Assembly (NCBI RefSeq): GCF_001427285.1
Contig: NZ_LMFV01000013.1
Coordinates: forward strand, 1-62,072
Length of the DNA stretch: 62,072 nt
Reading direction: 5' to 3'
DNA from: Mesorhizobium sp. Root552
Lineage (GTDB): Bacteria; Pseudomonadota; Alphaproteobacteria; Rhizobiales; Rhizobiaceae
This document shows, one piece after another, positions 40,043 through 49,997 of this stretch (position 1 is its first letter; each line of letters begins with the position of its first letter). The notes beneath the pieces were generated by a model. The model saw only the letters and a list, made by a program, of their open reading frames with translations, was not told the origin of the DNA and did no database searches. Made by a program: the position numbers and the translations under genes.

Positions 40043-41878
40043 TCAGTTGGCCGAGGCCTGTTTGCCGAGCACGCCGGCGGTTTCCTCGTTCAGCGCCTGG
40101 CCGGCACGGCGCGGCTGCGTCACCGGTGCCGGGACCGGCGTTGCGATGTTGCCCTTCATGAAGTTGCGGCCGTCGCGGATATCGCCGGTGATCTGCATTT
40201 CCAGCCGGGCGGCGTCGCGCTGGCGTACATCCTCGATAACGTCGGCAACGTCCTGCGGGTCGGTGCCCAGCGCTTCCAGCGTCGAGCCGCCAAAGGCGAG
40301 CGCGGATTCGAACGTCTCGCGCATCTGGTAATCGACGCCGGCATGGATCAGTTGCAGGGCCGTGCCCCGGTCAAAGGCGCGCGCCATCACCGTCACCAAC
40401 GGAAACTCCGCCTTGACCAGTTCTGCAATGCGGATCGCGGTTTCGGCCTTGTCGACGCAGATTAGCACGGCGCGCGCGTGGCCGAGGCCCGCGGCATGCA
40501 GGATATCGAGCCTCGTGCCGTCGCCGTAGTAGACCTTGAAGCCGAAATCGGCCGCCGCCTGGATCATCTCGACATCGTTGTCGATGATCGACACGTCCAC
40601 GCCACGCAAAAGCAGCGGCTGGCTGGCGATCTGGCCGAACCGGCCGAAGCCGATGATCAGCACCGAGCCCGTCAGCCCATCTGCCATATCGACCCCTTCG
40701 AGCGATTGCTCGTCGCGCGGCGTCAGGTATCTCAGGCCGATAATGGCGAGTGGCGTCAGTACCATCGAGATGATGATGATGGCGGTGAGGACGGCATTGG
40801 CTTCCGCGTCGATGATGCCGACGGCGGCAGCGGACGAATAGAGCACGAAGGCAAACTCGCCGCCCTGCGCCATCACCACAGCGCGTTCCAGCGCTTCCTT
40901 GTGGCCTGTCTTCAGGAAGCGTGCGACCGCGTAGATGCCGACCGCCTTTGCCGCCATGTAGGCGACGACATAGACCGCAACCAGTTGCCAGTTCGCCGCG
41001 ACGACGCGCAGGTCGAGCGCCATGCCGACGGCAAGGAAGAACAGGCCGAGCAGCACGCCGCGGAACGGCTCGATGTCGGCTTCGAGCTGGTGGCGAAAGG
41101 TCGATTCCGACAACAGCACGCCTGCGAGGAACGCGCCCATCGCCATCGACAGCCCGCTCGACTGCATCACAAGCGCCGACCCGAGCACCACCAGAAGGGC
41201 TGCTGCCGTCATGACCTCGCGGGCGCGGGCATCGGCAAGGATGCGGAAGAACGGGTTGAGCAGATAGCGCCCGGCAAGGATCAGCGCCACGATTGCGCCG
41301 ACGCCGATGGCGATTTCGCTCAGCCGTTCGGTCAGCGTCGTTTCGGCTCCGCCCGGTGCGAGAAATGCCACCAGCGCCAGCAAGGGAACGATGGCCAGGT
41401 CCTCCAGAAGCAGGATCGAGACCATGCGCTGGCCCTTGGGAACGCCGATTTCGCCGCGTTCCTCCAATAATTGCATGACGATGGCGGTCGAGGTCAGCAC
41501 GAAGCCTGCGCCGGCGACGAACGACTGCGCCACCGAAAAGCTGCCCAAGAGCCCGACACCGGTCAGCAAGACGGCGCAGAAGCCTACTTGCAGCGCACCC
41601 AGCCCGAAAATCTCGCGCCGCATTCCCCATAATCGTGACGGCTGCATTTCCAGCCCGATGATGAACAAAAACATCACCACGCCAAGCTCGGCGATGTGCA
41701 GGATTGCTTCGGATTCGGAAAAAACGCCAAGCCCGAACGGGCCGATGACGAGGCCGGCGGTCAGGTAGCCGAGGATCGAGCCAAGGCCGATCCGCTTGAA
41801 GATCGGAACGGCGACGACGCCGGCGCCCAGAAGCGCCACTACATAGAACAGGTCATTGGCGGATGCTTCTGCTGCCAT
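40043..41878 (-). CDS. Kef/CPA2-type monovalent cation:proton antiporter with TrkA-N domain
   Basis: 611 residues. The first 390 hold about 12 membrane helices of the Na+/H+ exchanger fold (GSILGYLTAGLVIGPFGLG, IAELGVVMFLFIIGLEM, LLLEDLAIVPLLAL). The cytosolic RCK/TrkA-N domain begins with VLIIGFGRFGQIAS, a nucleotide-binding glycine motif. It resembles KefB/KefC and YbaL, which exchange K+ for H+, often gated by glutathione adducts. No kefF/kefG ancillary gene is nearby. The C terminus (about 570-611) is Pro/Ala-rich. Confidence 0.92.
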   Translation of the reverse strand: MAAEASANDLFYVVALLGAGVVAVPIFKRIGLGSILGYLTAGLVIGPFGLGVFSESEAILHIAELGVVMFLFIIGLEMQPSRLWGMRREIFGLGALQVGFCAVLLTGVGLLGSFSVAQSFVAGAGFVLTSTAIVMQLLEERGEIGVPKGQRMVSILLLEDLAIVPLLALVAFLAPGGAETTLTERLSEIAIGVGAIVALILAGRYLLNPFFRILADARAREVMTAAALLVVLGSALVMQSSGLSMAMGAFLAGVLLSESTFRHQLEADIEPFRGVLLGLFFLAVGMALDLRVVAANWQLVAVYVVAYMAAKAVGIYAVARFLKTGHKEALERAVVMAQGGEFAFVLYSSAAAVGIIDAEANAVLTAIIIISMVLTPLAIIGLRYLTPRDEQSLEGVDMADGLTGSVLIIGFGRFGQIASQPLLLRGVDVSIIDNDVEMIQAAADFGFKVYYGDGTRLDILHAAGLGHARAVLICVDKAETAIRIAELVKAEFPLVTVMARAFDRGTALQLIHAGVDYQMRETFESALAFGGSTLEALGTDPQDVADVIEDVRQRDAARLEMQITGDIRDGRNFMKGNIATPVPAPVTQPRRAGQALNEETAGVLGKQASAN

Positions 41879-42002
41879 GGGCGGTTTCGTGTCCGGTTAG
41901 AGCTTGCGCGCATCGAGAAAGGTGACGGATCAGCCAAGATAGGGGCTCGCATCGCCGTCGAACAGCCCAAAATCCGACGCCTTTTTGCATGGGTCTGCGA
42001 GG

Positions 42003-43100
42003 CTAGGCGCCGGTCCCTGGCTTGTCGCTCGCGTTCTTGCTGGCAAATGACGTCAGCGCCGACAGGAAATCGCCCATGCCGGGGCGCTTTAGCGCGCTGA
42101 ACGGCAAGGGGCGGGCGGTTTCCATCGCGGCAATGCCGATGCGTGCCGTCATCATGCCGTTGACCACGCCTTCGCCCAGCTTGGCGGAAAGCCTTGCGGC
42201 AAGCCCGTGCCCGACGATCTGCTGGACGAAGCTGTCGCCGACGGCGATCGAGCCGGTAATGGCAAGGTGGGCCAGCACGCTACGGGCAAGCCTGAAGAAG
42301 CCCAGCGTTCCCGGCCTGCCGCCGTAAAGTTCGGACAGCCGCCGGATCAATCGGCCCGCCTCGAACACCACATAGGCGATATCGACCAGCGCGCGCGGGC
42401 TCACCGCCGTCACCAGCGAGACGCGCTTGGCCGCGTCGAGGATCATCACCTTGGCGCGGGCGTCGAGCGGTCCGAGAATTTCCGCTTCCGCCAGCCGCAC
42501 CAGATTGCCGCCGTCAATGATGTCGCCGCTCAGATCTGTCAATGCGCGCCTGCCTGCCGCCGTTTCCGGCTTGGCGGCGACGAAAGCCGACAGTTCCTCG
42601 ACAACGGCGCGTGCGGCTTTCGGATCGTCGCGGGCGATGGCGTCAAGCGCGCGGCTTTGCAGCTTTTCGACTTCCGCAAGGCGGCTGATGGCCAGAAATT
42701 CGCGGCCCAAAATGACCAGCAAGGCGAGTACGCCGACCGCCGCCGCACCTGCCGCCAGCCAGCCCAGCCAGGGTGTGCGCTCGAACAGGTCGCGGATCAG
42801 CTGGTCCACCCACAGCCCGACCGCCAGCGAAACCAGAATGCCGAGCGCGCCGAACAGGATGCGGCCGAGCAGCGAGCGCTTGCGTGGAGCCGCCGCAGGC
42901 GGCGGTTCAGCCGCAACAAGGTCGGGTTCGCCGAAGACGTCGATCTGCGCCGGCACGGCGACGGCGAGTTCCACGCTGGCGGCACGCGGTTTGCGCCGCT
43001 CCGGCTTTGCTCCGGTCGCGGCATGCGCCTTGGCGGGCGCGGCGCGCATCTCTTCATCCGCATCAATGGGGAAGGCCGATGGCCTGCGGGGCGCGTTCAT
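42003..43100 (-). CDS. YcjF-type membrane protein (TIGR01620/DUF697)
   Basis: 365 residues. The N terminus (1-75) is Pro/Ala/Arg-rich and cytoplasmic. Two membrane helices follow (about 80-100 and 115-135), then a C-terminal DUF697-like helical domain with RVSLVTAVSPRALVDIAYV and GEGVVNGMMTARIGIAAMETARPLPF. It starts inside the ycjX stop (ATGA overlap), so the pair is translationally coupled. The YcjX/YcjF pair is widely co-conserved, and in enterobacteria it belongs to the phage-shock regulon. The exact function is unknown. Confidence 0.87.
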   Translation of the reverse strand: MNAPRRPSAFPIDADEEMRAAPAKAHAATGAKPERRKPRAASVELAVAVPAQIDVFGEPDLVAAEPPPAAAPRKRSLLGRILFGALGILVSLAVGLWVDQLIRDLFERTPWLGWLAAGAAAVGVLALLVILGREFLAISRLAEVEKLQSRALDAIARDDPKAARAVVEELSAFVAAKPETAAGRRALTDLSGDIIDGGNLVRLAEAEILGPLDARAKVMILDAAKRVSLVTAVSPRALVDIAYVVFEAGRLIRRLSELYGGRPGTLGFFRLARSVLAHLAITGSIAVGDSFVQQIVGHGLAARLSAKLGEGVVNGMMTARIGIAAMETARPLPFSALKRPGMGDFLSALTSFASKNASDKPGTGA

Positions 43101-44572
43101 GCCAGATGGTCTCCGATCAGGAACTGCAAGGCGCGGTCCAGCCTTATATGCGGCAGCGACAGTGTAACGCCTTCGGCGGTCTGCTCCAGCTTGGGCGGAC
43201 GGAACCTGACGAACCGGATTGCCGGATCGGCATCGTCCTGTCTGTGGCCGTCGCCCGCCTCAAACACGGATCCAGGTCTTTCCGGCAAGTCACCGGGAAA
43301 TATGGCCGTTTCGGTTTTACCGTCGAATGTCTGGTCACCGATTGTTTCGCCGGTTAGCGGCGTGCCGAGGATCACCGGCAGGGTTTCGCGCCCTTGCTTG
43401 ACGGTGCCTTCGCGGGTGGCGCGCACTGCCGCCATCGCCACCACGTCCACGTCCGCGCCGGTGAACTTCGCCCGTGCGATGGCGCGTTCGGTGAGACGCC
43501 GCACGATAGCCTGCAGGCGGTCATGGCTCTCGTGATGCAGGTGATCGGCCTTGGTCGCGGCTATGAGGATGCGGTCGATGCGCCGCGACACCAGGTCGGT
43601 GAGGAAATTGCCGCGGCCGGGGCGAAAGCAGGCAAGGATTTCCGTCACGGCCCGCTCGAGATCCAGCATCGCGCCGGGGCCGGCGTTCAGCGCCTGCATC
43701 GCGTCGATCAGCACGATCTGGCGGTCGAGCCTTGCAATATGTTCGCGGAAGAATGGCTTGATGACATGGGTCTTGTAAGCCTCGTAGCGCCTTTCCATCA
43801 TCGCGTGCAGGGAGCCTGCGCGCGGGCGTTTGCCGGATACGTCCGGCAGCGGCGCAAATGTCAGGGCCGGCGAGCCCTCCAGGTCGCCCGGCATCAGGAA
43901 ACGGCCGGGCGGCAGCGTGGAAAGCGCGCGCTCGTCCAGCTTGCAGGCTTTCAGATAGGCGGCGAAAGCCTCCGCCAGCCGCCTCGCTGCCGGGTCATCC
44001 GCATCGGCTTGCGCATTTGTGCTGTCGCTGAGCGCGCGCCATTCGGCGGAAAGCTCCTGCCGCACAGGCAGCAGCGTCATCTCGAAGGCTTCCTTGGAGA
44101 AATCGGCGAAGGACTTGCCGAGCAAGGGCAGGTCCAGCAGCCATTCACCGGGGTAGTCGACGATATCGACCGACAGCTTTCCGGCCGAGAAAAGCCGGTT
44201 CCAGCCGGAAGCCGATTCATATTCGATGGTCAGCCGCAGCTCGGAAATCGCCCGCGTCGAATCCGGCCATACGCGCTCGTTCACCAGCGCCGCGATATGG
44301 TCCTCGTACTGGAACCGTGGAACGGCGTCGTCGGGCTGCTCCTCGAGGTAGGCGCGGGCGATGCGGCCCGATTTCTGCGCCTCGAACAGGGGCAGGCGTC
44401 CGCCATGCAGCAGGTTGTGGACGAATGCCGAGATGAAAACGGTCTTTCCGGCCCGCGAAAGCCCTGTCACGCCCAGCCGCACCGATGGTGAGAAAAGCCC
44501 CGTGGCGCGGCCCGACAAGGTGTCGAGCGCAATGCGTGCTTCGTCGGTGAATGTGGTCAGCGATGAGGCCAA
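43097..44572 (-). CDS. ycjX: YcjX-family P-loop NTPase (DUF463)
   Basis: 491 residues from a TTG start (AGGA 7 nt upstream). The Walker A motif is GLSRAGKTVFISAF near residue 36. VDIVDYPGEWLLDLPLLGKSF contains the G3-like D-x-x-G, and ILIAATKADHLHHESHDRL has the TKxD base-recognition motif. The arrangement is GTPase-like and typical of YcjX. It is a soluble or peripheral partner of the YcjF membrane protein encoded by the overlapping next gene. The SixA-like gene lies 62 bp upstream on the same strand. Confidence 0.9.
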   Translation of the reverse strand: MASSLTTFTDEARIALDTLSGRATGLFSPSVRLGVTGLSRAGKTVFISAFVHNLLHGGRLPLFEAQKSGRIARAYLEEQPDDAVPRFQYEDHIAALVNERVWPDSTRAISELRLTIEYESASGWNRLFSAGKLSVDIVDYPGEWLLDLPLLGKSFADFSKEAFEMTLLPVRQELSAEWRALSDSTNAQADADDPAARRLAEAFAAYLKACKLDERALSTLPPGRFLMPGDLEGSPALTFAPLPDVSGKRPRAGSLHAMMERRYEAYKTHVIKPFFREHIARLDRQIVLIDAMQALNAGPGAMLDLERAVTEILACFRPGRGNFLTDLVSRRIDRILIAATKADHLHHESHDRLQAIVRRLTERAIARAKFTGADVDVVAMAAVRATREGTVKQGRETLPVILGTPLTGETIGDQTFDGKTETAIFPGDLPERPGSVFEAGDGHRQDDADPAIRFVRFRPPKLEQTAEGVTLSLPHIRLDRALQFLIGDHLA

Positions 44573-44634
44573 TCGAATATCCTGCGAGGTACCGGCAACC
44601 CGATATAGGCGTTGCCGCAGCGTATTTTAATGCT

Positions 44635-45138
44635 TCACAGATCGGACGGCGTCAGGAACGCTTCGAGATAGCCCTTGCCGGTTTCGGCTTCGGCAAGGCT
44701 GCCCTCGAAGCGCACGACGGCAAGGCCGGAGGTTGGAAAACCGTAGTTCAGGATATCGCAGGCGCTGTCTTCTCCGCTGCCGGAAACAGCCGCTGTCAGG
44801 TCTTCCATCATGGGGTTGTGGCCAATCACCAGCAGCGAGCCATGGTTGCCGTGTTCGCGAATGATGTCGAGATAGCCCGCCGCGTCTTCCGTGTAGAGCG
44901 TATCGAGAAATACGACCCGCCCGGTATCCGCATGCGCTGCAAGGCCTTCCAGCGTCTCCTTGGCTCGAAGGGCATTGGAACAAAGCGTGATGTCGGGAAC
45001 GAAGCCGCAGGCGCGCATGGCGGTGCCGGTCGCGGCTGCATCTTCCACTCCGGAAGCTTCAAGGGGACGGTCGAAATCGCGGACGCCGGGAAGCGCCCAG
45101 CCGGCTTTTGCGTGCCTTAGAAGATACAGTTTGGCCAC
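44635..45138 (-). CDS. SixA-like phosphohistidine phosphatase
   Basis: 167 residues from the GTG at 45138, which has AGGAG 5 nt upstream. This gives MAKLYLLRHAKAGWALPG, the normal family N terminus. The RHA motif carries the catalytic phospho-accepting His, and the second His is in VIGHNPMMEDL. It belongs to the histidine phosphatase superfamily, close to SixA, which removes phosphate from Hpt histidines. That is notable given the orphan Hpt and CckA in this window, but a functional link is inference. In-frame ATGs at 45162, 45177 and 45240 have no good ribosome site. Confidence 0.85.
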   Translation of the reverse strand: MAKLYLLRHAKAGWALPGVRDFDRPLEASGVEDAAATGTAMRACGFVPDITLCSNALRAKETLEGLAAHADTGRVVFLDTLYTEDAAGYLDIIREHGNHGSLLVIGHNPMMEDLTAAVSGSGEDSACDILNYGFPTSGLAVVRFEGSLAEAETGKGYLEAFLTPSDL

Positions 45139-45346
45139 CGGCGCTCCTGCTAGCCTCGACATCGAAGGATTATCCATCGATAGGCGTTTTAGCAATGGAA
45201 TCCGGTCATTGCCGCCTACGACCAAAGCCTGATCGCGCACAAGCGCCTTATGGCGAGCTTCGAACTGTTGATCCCGCTTACTACTGACGATTGTGTGAGC
45301 GGAGCCGGGTTGGCACTTGTGCGGCTTAGGAACGGCGAATATATAG

Positions 45347-45362
45347 GCCCCAAATTTGGGGC
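45347..45362. promoter_or_regulatory. 16-bp perfect palindrome in the dksA leader
   Basis: gccccaaatttggggc is a perfect palindrome ending 15 bp before the dksA ATG. It could be an operator for a dimeric regulator, or form a 5-bp hairpin (GCCCC/GGGGC) just ahead of the ribosome site GGTGAG. Confidence 0.55.
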
Positions 45363-45377
45363 TGTCGGGTGAGTCGA

Positions 45378-45794
45378 ATGAACCAAATCGTTACTGCCGA
45401 CTACGTACCATCGGAAGACGAGCCGTTCATGAACGAACGGCAGAAATCATACTTCCGGCACAAGCTTGTCACTTGGAAAAATGACATCCTGCGTGAAGCG
45501 CGCGAAACACTGGAAATCCTGCAACAAGAAAATGCCAACCACCCTGATCTTGCAGATCGGGCATCGTCAGAAACCGACCGCGCCATCGAACTTCGTGCCC
45601 GCGACCGGCAGCGCAAGCTGATCTCGAAAATAGATTCGGCACTTCAGCGCATCGATGAGGGAACTTACGGCTATTGCGAAGAGACTGGCGAGCCGATCGC
45701 GCTCAAGCGCCTCGACGCCCGTCCGATCGCGACCCTGTCCATCGAAGCCCAGGAAAGGCACGAGCGCCGCGAGAAAGTCTATCGCGACGACTGA
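45378..45794 (+). CDS. dksA: DksA-type RNA polymerase-binding transcription factor, zinc-finger-degenerate
   Basis: 138 residues from the ATG at 45378. The N-terminal coiled coil (about 20-85) has ERQKSYFRHKLVTWKNDILREA; the coiled-coil tip contains DLADRASSETDRA with the Asp/Ala residues that act at the polymerase active site. The C-terminal globular part is GYCEETGEPIALKRLDARP then IATLSIEAQERHE. Only one of the four zinc cysteines remains (the others read Thr, Ser and Ala), as in zinc-independent DksA paralogues such as Pseudomonas DksA2. With ppGpp it adjusts rRNA and stress promoters. It is followed by an intrinsic terminator. Confidence 0.93.
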   Translation: MNQIVTADYVPSEDEPFMNERQKSYFRHKLVTWKNDILREARETLEILQQENANHPDLADRASSETDRAIELRARDRQRKLISKIDSALQRIDEGTYGYCEETGEPIALKRLDARPIATLSIEAQERHERREKVYRDD

Positions 45795-45821
45795 TTGGCC
45801 CTGGTTTGCTGGAAAATGTTG

Positions 45822-45850
45822 GAAATGGCCGCGTTTGCGGCCATTTCTTT
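45822..45850 (+). terminator. dksA terminator
   Basis: gaaatggccgc (45822-45832) pairs with gcggccatttc (45837-45847) around gttt, followed by a short T-run. It lies 27 bp past the dksA stop and may also serve the convergent FliO-like gene. Confidence 0.85.
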
Positions 45851-45867
45851 GTGCGCCATAGTAGCGA

Positions 45868-46578
45868 TTAGCGCTTCAGGTTCGAAAGCTCGCCGAGCAG
45901 CCTGGTCATCTCGTCATCGAGAGACGCTCTTCCGCTTCCCGGTGTGGGAGCGCCGGAACGTGTTTCGCCATGCGCTGTGGCAGGCTCGGCAGCCCGTGCA
46001 TGATCCAGTGGTTCGGTCCCTGCCGTGGGCAGCTTGTGTGCTTCTTCATGCCGTGGCGCGGCAGGCCTCGGAATTGGCGCAGGGCTTGCCGGTGCCGCGG
46101 GGGGTCTTGCTGCCGGTGCCGGCGTTCGCTGTGGCATGGCTGGTTGCGGGTTTGCGGTTCCCTGTCTGGCTGGCTGCGAAACCGGCTGATGGGGAGCATG
46201 TGCGCCGCCCAGATTGCTGCTGACGGCAACATTTGCATGTGTCGTGCCCGCATCGGAGGCCAAGCTGAGGCGGCGGGAAGCCGCCAGCCTGATGTCGCGC
46301 TCGACGACGAGATCGGTCGGCCCACCTATCAAAAGCAGATGCTCTATGTCGTCGCGGCGCACGAGCACGAGGCGCCGGTGGCTGTCGACGGCGGTCGCGT
46401 CCATTACCGCCAGGCGTGTCTTGCGATTGCGCCCGCCGGCCACGAAGGTTCCGAAAGTCAGGCTGCGAATCATCTTTACGATGATCAGCACGATCACCAG
46501 CACAACCAGTGCCGCAAGCGTCCACAAGATTGCCGCGCCATAACCGGGCCCCGCAACGCCATCGAGAAAGTCTAGCAT
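45868..46578 (-). CDS. FliO-domain membrane protein outside a flagellar cluster
   Basis: 236 residues from the ATG at 46578 (GGGGTG upstream). One N-terminal membrane helix (about 15-38, ILWTLAALVVLVIVLIIVKMI) is followed by a small FliO-like domain (RLAVMDATAVDSHRRLVLVRRDDIEHLLLIGG). A long Pro/Ala/His-rich disordered tail (about 115-215) ends in a short helix (LDDEMTRLLGELSNLKR). FliO assists assembly of the flagellar export gate (FliPQR), but no flagellar gene is present here. It sits between dksA and cckA, so it may be a non-flagellar paralogue. Confidence 0.78.
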   Translation of the reverse strand: MLDFLDGVAGPGYGAAILWTLAALVVLVIVLIIVKMIRSLTFGTFVAGGRNRKTRLAVMDATAVDSHRRLVLVRRDDIEHLLLIGGPTDLVVERDIRLAASRRLSLASDAGTTHANVAVSSNLGGAHAPHQPVSQPARQGTANPQPAMPQRTPAPAARPPAAPASPAPIPRPAAPRHEEAHKLPTAGTEPLDHARAAEPATAHGETRSGAPTPGSGRASLDDEMTRLLGELSNLKR

Positions 46579-46811
46579 CGGCACCCCCATGCACGGCTAT
46601 TGGAAACGCCGCGACACTAAAGCGTTTCAGCGCGCTGCTGCAAGTTACCATTCGCACGCGGCAAACGGCCCAAAGCCGGCGAAGCAGGCGTCATGCCTCG
46701 AAACAGCGCCATTTTTCGCTGACAAGTGGCCGCAAGGCCTTTTCCGGGCAGGGAGAATGTGATTCAACCGGTCCGGGTCGGGTCGGGCTGGGAATCACAA
46801 GCAGGGGGCAA

Positions 46812-49418
46812 ATGGCCAAGGACGCGCGCGGAGATTTTTATCCGGTGCCAATCGTGGACCAGAACACGCGCCCCGGCACGGTGACGCGGCTGATCATCTT
46901 CATCGTTGTCTTGATCGGCGCGGCCATTGTTTTCGGCCTGTTCCGCGAGCGCTTCGGCGATCCGTTCCTGCTCGGCATGCTTGGCGTGCTGGCCATGATC
47001 GGCGTCGGCTTCCTGTTCGCGACCGCCATCGGCTTCATCCAGATCGCGCCGCGCTCGACGGGCGACGAGCTTTCCAAGTCCTTTGTCGATTCGATGGGGC
47101 AGGGCCTGATCGTAACCGACGCCAAGAAGCGCATCATCTACGCCAACCGCGCTTATGCCGAAATGACCGGCGCGGGCGCGGCTGCCGACATCAGGACGGT
47201 CGAGGGACTTCTTTCCGATGTGCCGGAGGCGTCCTCGGTCATTTTCCGACTGGCTTCGGGCCTGCGCGACGGGCAGCGCGGCGACGGCGAGTTTCGTCTG
47301 GGCCAGGCGATCCGCCCCGGAGCCGATCCGGGCGCGCACTGGTATCGTGTCAGTGCACGTTCCTTCAGCGTGCCGGGGCAGCGCCAGCCGATGCATGCCT
47401 GGCAACTGGCCGACATCTCGAAGGAACGGGCCGAACAGGAACGCTTCTTCCTCGATTTGCAGAAGGCCATCGACCATCTCGACCACGCGCCGGCCGGCTT
47501 TTTTTCCGCCGATCAGGACGGTCGCATCACCTATATCAACGCCACGCTGGCTGAGTGGCTCGGCATTGATCTCACCAGTTTCACTCCCGGCGCGCTTGCG
47601 CTGTCGGATATCGTTGCCGGCGACGGCATGGCGCTGGTCCGCTCGGTCCGGCCCGATCCCGGCACCACGCGCAACGCCGTCATCGACCTCGATTTGACGA
47701 CGATGACCGGCGAGGCGCTGCCGGTGCGCTTCATGCACCGTGTCGCGGCCAGCCGTGACGGTCACGCCGGGCCAACCCGCACCATTGTTCTCAATCGCAC
47801 GCACGGCGAGGATTCATCAGCGGATCTCAGGGCTTCCGAAGTCCGGTTCACCCGCTTCTTCAATTCCACGCCGATGGCCATCGCCGGCGTGGACCAGAGC
47901 GGCCGCATCCTGCGCACCAACGCGCCGTTCCTGTCGCTGTTCTCATCCGTCGTCGACCGCGACGCGCTGGACCGCCGGGTGCGGCTTGATACCGTCATCC
48001 ATGAGCGCGACCGCGCCGCGTTCGCGGCGGCGCTCGAACGGGCGCGCCAGCGGCAGGCGGACATCGAGCCGATCGACACCGTCTTGCCGAACAACGATGA
48101 GCGGCACATCCGCTTCTACGTCAACCCGGTTGCCGACGGCACGGGCGGCGACGGCGCGGAAGAAGCAGCGATCGTCTATGCGGTCGATACGACCGAGCAG
48201 AAGGCCCTTGAGGGCCAGATGGCGCAGAGCCAGAAGATGCAGGCTGTCGGCCAGCTTGCCGGCGGCATCGCGCACGACTTCAACAACGTCCTCACCGCCA
48301 TCATCATGGCGTCTGACCTGTTGCTTACCAACCATCGCCCGTCCGATCCGTCCTTCCCGGACATCATGAACATCAAGCAGAACGCCAACCGCGCCGCCTC
48401 GCTTGTCAGGCAATTGCTGGCGTTCTCGCGCAAGCAGACGCTGCGGCCGGAAGTGCTGACGCTGACCGATGTGCTGGCCGATCTCAGGATGCTGCTTGCC
48501 CGCCTTGTCGGCAACGACATCAAGCTCAAGATCGACCACGGCCGCGACCTGTGGCCGGTCAAGGTGGATATCGGCCAGTTCGAGCAGGTGGTGGTCAATC
48601 TCGCCGTCAACGCCCGCGACGCCATGCCAACGGGCGGCGACCTCACCGTGCGCACGCGCAACGTACCTGCGGACGTGTCGAAGACCTATCCGTTCCGCGA
48701 GCTTGTCCCCGCCGACTATGTGCTGGTCGAGGTCGAGGATTCGGGCAGCGGCATCCCGCCCGATGTGCTGAAGAAGATATTCGAGCCGTTTTTCACCACC
48801 AAGGAAGTCGGCAAGGGCACAGGCCTTGGCCTGTCCATGGTCTACGGCATCATCAAGCAGACCGGCGGCTTCATCTTCTGCGAATCGGAAGTGGGCAAGG
48901 GCACCACCTTCCTCATCTTCCTGCCGCGCTATATTGCCGAGGCTGTTGCCGCGCCGCAGCTCGCGGCAGGCGAGGCTGCCGCAAAACCGGAGACGCCGGA
49001 ACCACAGGCTGCCGTCGCCAAGGCTTCTGACAGCACCAAGGACCTGTCCGGCTCGGCCACCGTGCTTTTGGTCGAGGACGAGGATGCGGTGCGCATGGGC
49101 GGCATGCGTGCGCTTACCTCACGCGGCTATACCGTGCATGAGGCGACGTCCGGCGTCGAAGCGCTGGAAATATTCGACGCTCTGGAAGGCAAGATCGACC
49201 TGGTCGTTTCGGACGTGGTGATGCCGGAAATGGATGGCCCGACCTTGCTCGGCGAATTGCGCAAGCGCCAGCCCGACATCAAGTTCATCTTCGTGTCCGG
49301 CTATGCCGAAGACGCCTTCGCCAGGAACCTGCCCGCAGAGGCCCAGTTCGGCTTCCTGCCCAAGCCTTTCTCGCTCAAGCAGTTGGCGACCGTCGTCAAG
49401 GAAGTCCTCGAAAGCTGA
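46812..49418 (+). CDS. cckA: Cell-cycle hybrid histidine kinase CckA
   Basis: 868 residues from the ATG at 46812 (GGGGG 4 nt upstream). Two membrane helices (about 26-45 and 52-75) precede PAS domains (about 85-200, 215-330 and 340-470). The HisKA block is [20 protein letters not shown] with phospho-His488, followed by an HATPase domain with [20 protein letters not shown] and [13 protein letters not shown]. The C-terminal receiver has D801 ([13 protein letters not shown]). CckA passes phosphate through ChpT to CtrA and CpdR, controlling replication, division and CtrA stability. The HisKA/HATPase run is close to known rhizobial CckA. It is convergent with the RHH-protein gene. Confidence 0.95.
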   Translation: MAKDARGDFYPVPIVDQNTRPGTVTRLIIFIVVLIGAAIVFGLFRERFGDPFLLGMLGVLAMIGVGFLFATAIGFIQIAPRSTGDELSKSFVDSMGQGLIVTDAKKRIIYANRAYAEMTGAGAAADIRTVEGLLSDVPEASSVIFRLASGLRDGQRGDGEFRLGQAIRPGADPGAHWYRVSARSFSVPGQRQPMHAWQLADISKERAEQERFFLDLQKAIDHLDHAPAGFFSADQDGRITYINATLAEWLGIDLTSFTPGALALSDIVAGDGMALVRSVRPDPGTTRNAVIDLDLTTMTGEALPVRFMHRVAASRDGHAGPTRTIVLNRTHGEDSSADLRASEVRFTRFFNSTPMAIAGVDQSGRILRTNAPFLSLFSSVVDRDALDRRVRLDTVIHERDRAAFAAALERARQRQADIEPIDTVLPNNDERHIRFYVNPVADGTGGDGAEEAAIVYAVDTTEQKALEGQMAQSQKMQAVGQLAGGIAHDFNNVLTAIIMASDLLLTNHRPSDPSFPDIMNIKQNANRAASLVRQLLAFSRKQTLRPEVLTLTDVLADLRMLLARLVGNDIKLKIDHGRDLWPVKVDIGQFEQVVVNLAVNARDAMPTGGDLTVRTRNVPADVSKTYPFRELVPADYVLVEVEDSGSGIPPDVLKKIFEPFFTTKEVGKGTGLGLSMVYGIIKQTGGFIFCESEVGKGTTFLIFLPRYIAEAVAAPQLAAGEAAAKPETPEPQAAVAKASDSTKDLSGSATVLLVEDEDAVRMGGMRALTSRGYTVHEATSGVEALEIFDALEGKIDLVVSDVVMPEMDGPTLLGELRKRQPDIKFIFVSGYAEDAFARNLPAEAQFGFLPKPFSLKQLATVVKEVLES

Positions 49419-49449
49419 TCGGCCGAGCCGCGGAACGCTTCGGCAGCGT

Positions 49450-49755
49450 TCAGGCCGCTTCCTGCTTCAGCGCCGCCACTTCTTCGGGCAGCGGCCTGCC
49501 GCCGCGCAGGTAGAGCGCGCAGGTCGTGCGCAGCATCGACGCGAAGTTCGGGATCTCGCCCCTGATTTCGATGGCCTCGTCATAGAGCTTCGAGATGAAT
49601 TTCGGCGTCGTCAGCCCCTGGCTTTCCGCGATCTCGTCAAGCAGCGCCCAGAAGGTGGATTCGAGCTGGATGCTGGTCGAGTGGCCGCCGATGCGTATGG
49701 ACCGGTTGATCTGGCGATAGCCCTCCGGGTCCTGTTCGGCAAAAACCCTGCACAT
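49450..49755 (-). CDS. Ribbon-helix-helix domain protein
   Basis: 101 residues from the ATG at 49755 with GGGAGG 7 nt upstream. The core NRSIRIGGHSTSIQLESTFWALLDEIAESQGLTTPKFI matches the RHH_4 type (a beta strand then two helices), which dimerises to bind DNA. The C-terminal part contains a conserved TCALYLRGG stretch. It may be a small transcription factor; it could control the divergent VOC-TAT-GMC cassette, but no operator is obvious. The frame stays open upstream to 49965 without a better start. Confidence 0.82.
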   Translation of the reverse strand: MCRVFAEQDPEGYRQINRSIRIGGHSTSIQLESTFWALLDEIAESQGLTTPKFISKLYDEAIEIRGEIPNFASMLRTTCALYLRGGRPLPEEVAALKQEAA

Positions 49756-49997
49756 TGAAAGACCTCCCTTGGTTTCCTGCCCCGTCAGGCGACCATCGAT
49801 GCGGCAATTCAGGTCCGTTCCGCCGGGTGGAGCCGGAATGCCTTTTTTCCCTCGACCCGCATTGTGGGTCGAAAATTCAAAAACGGCAATTGCACTTTCA
49901 CATTCGTGATTGGTGGTAACCCGCTGCCACCACCTTTGCGCGCTTCGTTTCATAATCCCTTTCATCGATCAAACATCGCATGAAAGAGGTCCGCAGA

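Noticed and set aside
45310..45327. A -24/-12 (sigma-54-like) pattern, ttggcac then gc, upstream of dksA
   Set aside because: The -24 part fits but the -12 element is poor, and no enhancer-binding site is visible.
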